This document shows positions 61,144-64,000 of a stretch of DNA of 64,000 bases, piece by piece; positions within the stretch are counted from its first letter, which is position 1; each line of letters begins with the position of its first letter. The translations under genes were made by a program, and so were the position numbers. Source of the DNA: Microbacterium flavum (lineage in GTDB: Bacteria; Actinomycetota; Actinomycetes; Actinomycetales; Microbacteriaceae); NCBI RefSeq assembly GCF_018717645.1, contig NZ_JAFLHG010000004.1:1-64000 (forward strand). Reading direction: 5' to 3'. The notes beneath the pieces are model-generated. The model was not told the DNA's origin. It did no database searches and was given only the letters and a program-made list of their open reading frames with translations.

Positions 61144-62316
61144 ATGGGGTGGCAACCGAGCGATCAGCTCACGCAGGACGTCGCACTCGAGGTGCTGCTG
61201 CACGGCCCGTTGGGTCGCGCAGAGTTGGCTCGACGACTCGATCTTGCTCCCGCGACTCTCACGCGCATCAGCTCCGAGCTCATCCGCTCGGGGATCGTGA
61301 CAGAGACTTCCCAGGTCATAGAGGGGCGCGGGCGACCGACCACTCCCCTGGACGTCGTCTCGGCAGCGCATCACTTCCTGGGGGTCAAGCTCGCCGGCGA
61401 GTCCCTGTTCGCCGTGGTCACAGATCTGCGCGCGAACGTCGTGCGCACTCTCGGGGAACGACGGCATTCCGGAGCCCCCGAGGACGTGGTCGGCATCATC
61501 GGCGCACTCGTCGACGATGCCGAGTCGCGGCATCCGATCGACGCCGTCGGCATCGCCGTCGGCGGGGTCGTCGACGCGGACGGGACGATCGCCTCCGCGC
61601 CGTTCCTCGGCTGGACCGACGTCCCGCTGGCGGCGGCGACGGCGGACGCGGTGGGGCGTCCGACCGCCTGCGCGAACGATCTCGAGGCCTTCGTCGACGC
61701 GCTGCACTGGTTCGGCGTCGGCTCGGGTCACTCGAACTTCGCCGCCCTCACTCTGGGCATCGGCGTGGGCTACGGGTGCATCGCGAATGGTCGGGCGCTG
61801 ACGGGCCCCGATTCGGGGGTCGGCCTCGTGGGGCACTGGCCGCTCGATCCGCTCGGCCCCCTGTGTCGACAGGGCCACCAGGGTTGCGCGGAGGCGATGC
61901 TGACGATCCCGTCCATCGAGCGCGCTGTGCACTTCGCCACCGGCGAGGACCTGCCGTGGCATGAGATCATCTCTCGGGCTCGACGAGGAGATGAGACCCT
62001 CACCCGGCTTCTGTCCCGGTCCGGCCGAGCGCTGGGACAGCTCATCGCGGCGGTGGCGAACCTGACGGCACCCGAGTTCGTGGTCATCGGCGGCGAGGGG
62101 GTGGAGCTCGCCGAGGTGGCGCGCGCCGACATCCATCGCGGCCTGGCAGAACATCGCGACGCCCGCGCATCCGAAGTCCGCATCGAGTTGGTGCCCGGAA
62201 CGAACGAGGAGTGGTGCCGAGGAGCAGCAGTCCTGGGCATCCGCCGGTTCGTCCTCGGCCGCGGCGATGCCAGCGTCGAGCACTCATCGGCAGAGCGCAG
62301 ACCTGCGTCTGCGTGA
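61144..62316 (+). CDS. ROK-family transcriptional regulator
   Basis: The 390-residue protein has an N-terminal winged HTH (GRAELARRLDLAPATLTRISSELIRSGIV, about 23-52) and a ROK sugar-kinase-like domain with VGIAVGGVVDADG, the LTLGIGVGYGCI loop and the zinc-binding CRQGHQGC motif. It should sense the imported sugar and repress the divergent GH66/GH13/ABC operon. ATG 61144 has a clear GGAGGT. Confidence 0.88.
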   Translation: MGWQPSDQLTQDVALEVLLHGPLGRAELARRLDLAPATLTRISSELIRSGIVTETSQVIEGRGRPTTPLDVVSAAHHFLGVKLAGESLFAVVTDLRANVVRTLGERRHSGAPEDVVGIIGALVDDAESRHPIDAVGIAVGGVVDADGTIASAPFLGWTDVPLAAATADAVGRPTACANDLEAFVDALHWFGVGSGHSNFAALTLGIGVGYGCIANGRALTGPDSGVGLVGHWPLDPLGPLCRQGHQGCAEAMLTIPSIERAVHFATGEDLPWHEIISRARRGDETLTRLLSRSGRALGQLIAAVANLTAPEFVVIGGEGVELAEVARADIHRGLAEHRDARASEVRIELVPGTNEEWCRGAAVLGIRRFVLGRGDASVEHSSAERRPASA

Positions 62317-62354
62317 GGCGACCCAGCGCCCGGGTGGCCGCGCTCACCGACCGG

Positions 62355-62858
62355 TCAGGTGATCCGCGTCAGCGGCCGGACCCCTTCGCCCCACGGCGGA
62401 TCGGCGCCGGGCCGTGACACGGTCACCGCTGCTGCCCGCGCACTGGCCTCGAGCATCGACCGCACAACACCGCCGTCGACGCCCCGCAGGGCGGCGCGGC
62501 CGTGCTGCGCATATCCCCGCGTCACCAGCTCCGAGATGAGCGTGCCCATGAACGTGTCGCCCGCTCCGATCGTGTCCGCAACGACGACCGAGGGCGGCTC
62601 GACGTGGACGACACCCTCAGAGGTCGCCGCGTCCGCTCCGGCTCCGCCGCGGGTGACGACGACGAGCGCCGCTCCCCTGCGCCGCCATCCGCGGGCGACA
62701 TCGAGGGGATCCACCCCTGGGTAGAGCCAGTCGAGGTCCTCGTCGCTCGCCTTCACGACGTCGGCGAGGGCCACGAGCCGCTCCACCCGGTCACGATGCG
62801 CGCGGGGCTCGACCAGCAGTGCGGGGCGGATATTCGGGTCGTAGGTGATCAGCGCACT
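62355..62858 (-). pseudogene. PfkB-family sugar kinase, N-terminally truncated
   Basis: Only the C-terminal 168 residues of a ribokinase/fructokinase remain. They begin at ITYDPNIRP and include KASDEDLDWLYPG, VVTRGGAGA and the catalytic GAGDTFMG. The first about 130 residues are missing and the sequence joins a helicase fragment at about 62860, so no start of its own is seen. It may have been the sugar kinase of the neighbouring locus. Confidence 0.75.
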
Positions 62859-62861
62859 TGG

Positions 62862-63650
62862 TCGGGCCGCGTGCGGTCTCGCCGGTGAGCTCGATCGTTC
62901 GAATGCCGTGAGCATTCCACCGCCGTGCGATCTCGGCCACCTCCGCGGCGAGTGCCCGCGCAGGCAGGAGCCACACCGCCGGCTTGCCGTCGGTGACGAT
63001 GGACCTGAGTGCGGCAACCTCACCGATGAGGGTCTTGCCTGAGCTGGTCGGCGCGACGACCATCACGTGACCCGCCGTCGAGAGGACGACAGGCACGGCC
63101 TTCGATTGCAGCGGGTTGAGTCGGTCGAACCTGTCGAGGTACTTCCGTGCGCGTCGGGAATCAGAGCCGACGCGGGTGTCCAGGATTCGTCGCCCTCGGT
63201 GACCGCGGACGCGTTCTCGAGCAGCGACAGGAACCCGAGCTCGACGGCCTCCACCATCGCGGGATCGGTGTGCACGAATCCGGAGTTCTGGTTGCGCGAG
63301 ATCTCGGCCGAGGTGAAGTTCATCGAGTGCGTGATCGCGACCTCGTCGGCGATGATCTCCTTCTCGTGGATGTACCGGACCGCGGTGACCGACACCCCGG
63401 CGTGTCGAAGCGAGCGCACCACGGCGTCGTTGGATGCCTCGGGTCGACACAGCACGCGAACCTCGACGCCGCGTCGCTGTGCAGCGAGAACGCCGTCGAG
63501 AAGCTTCCGCGCGAGCGGCGAGACATCCCACCACGGCACCTTCACCCAGAGTCGCGTGCGTGCGCTGGCAACGGCTGCGTTGAGCGCGACGAGAAGGTCA
63601 GCGCCCTCACCGTAGTTCGACAGCCGCCGAGGCTCAGCCACCGAACTCAC
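62862..63650 (-). pseudogene. PLD-helicase gene fragment, frameshifted and truncated
   Basis: The first frame (ATG 63650) gives a phospholipase D-like domain with YIHEKEIIADEVAITHSMNF (HxK motif) and WVKVPWWDVSPLARKLLDG. At about 63150 it shifts frame into an SF2 helicase start, KYLDRFDRLNPLQSKAV with Walker A APTSSGKT, and breaks off after TIELTGETARGP. Downstream motifs (DExH, C lobe) are lost at the junction with the PfkB fragment. Only the N-terminal quarter or so of the original protein remains. Confidence 0.7.
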
Positions 63651-63754
63651 TGTCGCTCTCCCATTTCTGAGAAAGCGTATCCAAGGCGACGGTCGTCGAT
63701 TGTCACGAGATGGGGGCCACCCAAACCGAGATGGTGATCGTCGCGGCTCGACAG

Positions 63755-64000
63755 TTAAGGCGCCGCGAGTCGTTTGCGTGCGAGGCCATGAGTAGCCAGC
63801 GAGTACACGAACGGACCGCGCGCAGCGGCGAGCCGGTGGATCTTGTCCGAGTACTCGAGGCAGAGGTCACCCATCTGCGCCGCAGTGAGGTCGCCGCGGG
63901 CGAAGACGAGCACTTTCGCGTCGTGGGCGTAGATCGCGTGGGCTTCGAGGGGTCGCGTGGCGATGCGGTGGTCTTTCGCGACGAGGAAGTAGCCGGCGGT
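63755..64000 (-). CDS. C-terminal end of a probable PIN-domain toxin (partial)
   Basis: The last 81 residues are in the window. They include the pattern AKDHRIATRPLEAHAI...KVLVFARGDLTAAQMGDL, which resembles the late acidic/strand region of VapC45-type PIN-like domains. The start and catalytic residues lie beyond 64000. The call is motif-level only. Confidence 0.45.
   Translation of the reverse strand, partial: TAGYFLVAKDHRIATRPLEAHAIYAHDAKVLVFARGDLTAAQMGDLCLEYSDKIHRLAAARGPFVYSLATHGLARKRLAAP

Overview
The window is high-GC DNA with frequent GTG starts, overlapping ATGA/TGATG gene junctions and a catalase, PcrA and SseB backbone typical of Actinobacteria. The gene content looks most like Microbacteriaceae (Microbacterium-like); this placement is inference from gene families, not from a search.

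Layout. (1) 1-6786 is ordinary chromosome: SseB-like protein, PcrA/UvrD helicase, YccF membrane protein, an APH-fold kinase and a monofunctional catalase. (2) At 6787-6862 lies an atypical tRNA-like gene with anticodon CAT. A tyrosine integrase follows directly and opens a conjugative element of about 40 kb. Its left part (8.4-12.4 kb) holds unknown genes and an EcsC-family gene. Next comes a type IV secretion/conjugation operon (12.5-22.4 kb: VirB8-like, M23 peptidase, two-helix protein, VirB6/TrbL-like, remnant of the SCO6880/PrgI-like protein, VirB4-like ATPase, ParA-like ATPase, VirD4-like coupling protein, HNH protein, DUF4913, SSB) and a MobF/TrwC relaxase-helicase (26.5-29.5 kb). The cargo is mostly defence-like: two GmrSD-type DUF262/HNH proteins, a methyltransferase, a Mug-type DNA glycosylase, a five-gene operon (29.6-38.8 kb), an antitoxin/zeta-like pair, a HEPN-like protein and a small regulatory cluster. 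(3) Two long direct repeats (47158-47450 and 50929-51220) share the tRNA 3'-end core, a hairpin and paired 11-bp-spaced GGACAC motifs with the left end at the integrase. They bracket a 3.5-kb segment with an AbiE-like toxin-antitoxin pair, a broken NERD gene and two exported proteins. This looks like a tandem array of elements using one attachment site. (4) 51.2-64 kb carries a carbohydrate locus: a truncated secreted glucodextranase/pullulanase-type remnant, an MFS exporter, a GntR regulator with a 14-bp palindrome over its start codon, GH13 alpha-glucosidase, GH66 dextranase-type enzyme, two ABC sugar permeases, a sugar-binding lipoprotein and a divergent ROK regulator. The end of the window is decayed DNA: a PfkB kinase fragment fused to a PLD-helicase fragment, then the end of a probable PIN-domain gene.

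The most interesting part is the five-gene minus-strand operon 29643-38805. It encodes an unknown 197-aa protein, a protein with an RNxxxH HEPN motif, a PLD-SNF2 helicase, a type-ISP-like N6-adenine methylase without nuclease or helicase, and a DUF3644 protein with a second RX4H motif. It resembles a type ISP restriction enzyme split into subunits and coupled to two candidate RNases. The conjugation module appears damaged: the SCO6880-like gene has lost its body by a deletion that runs into the VirB4-like ATPase.
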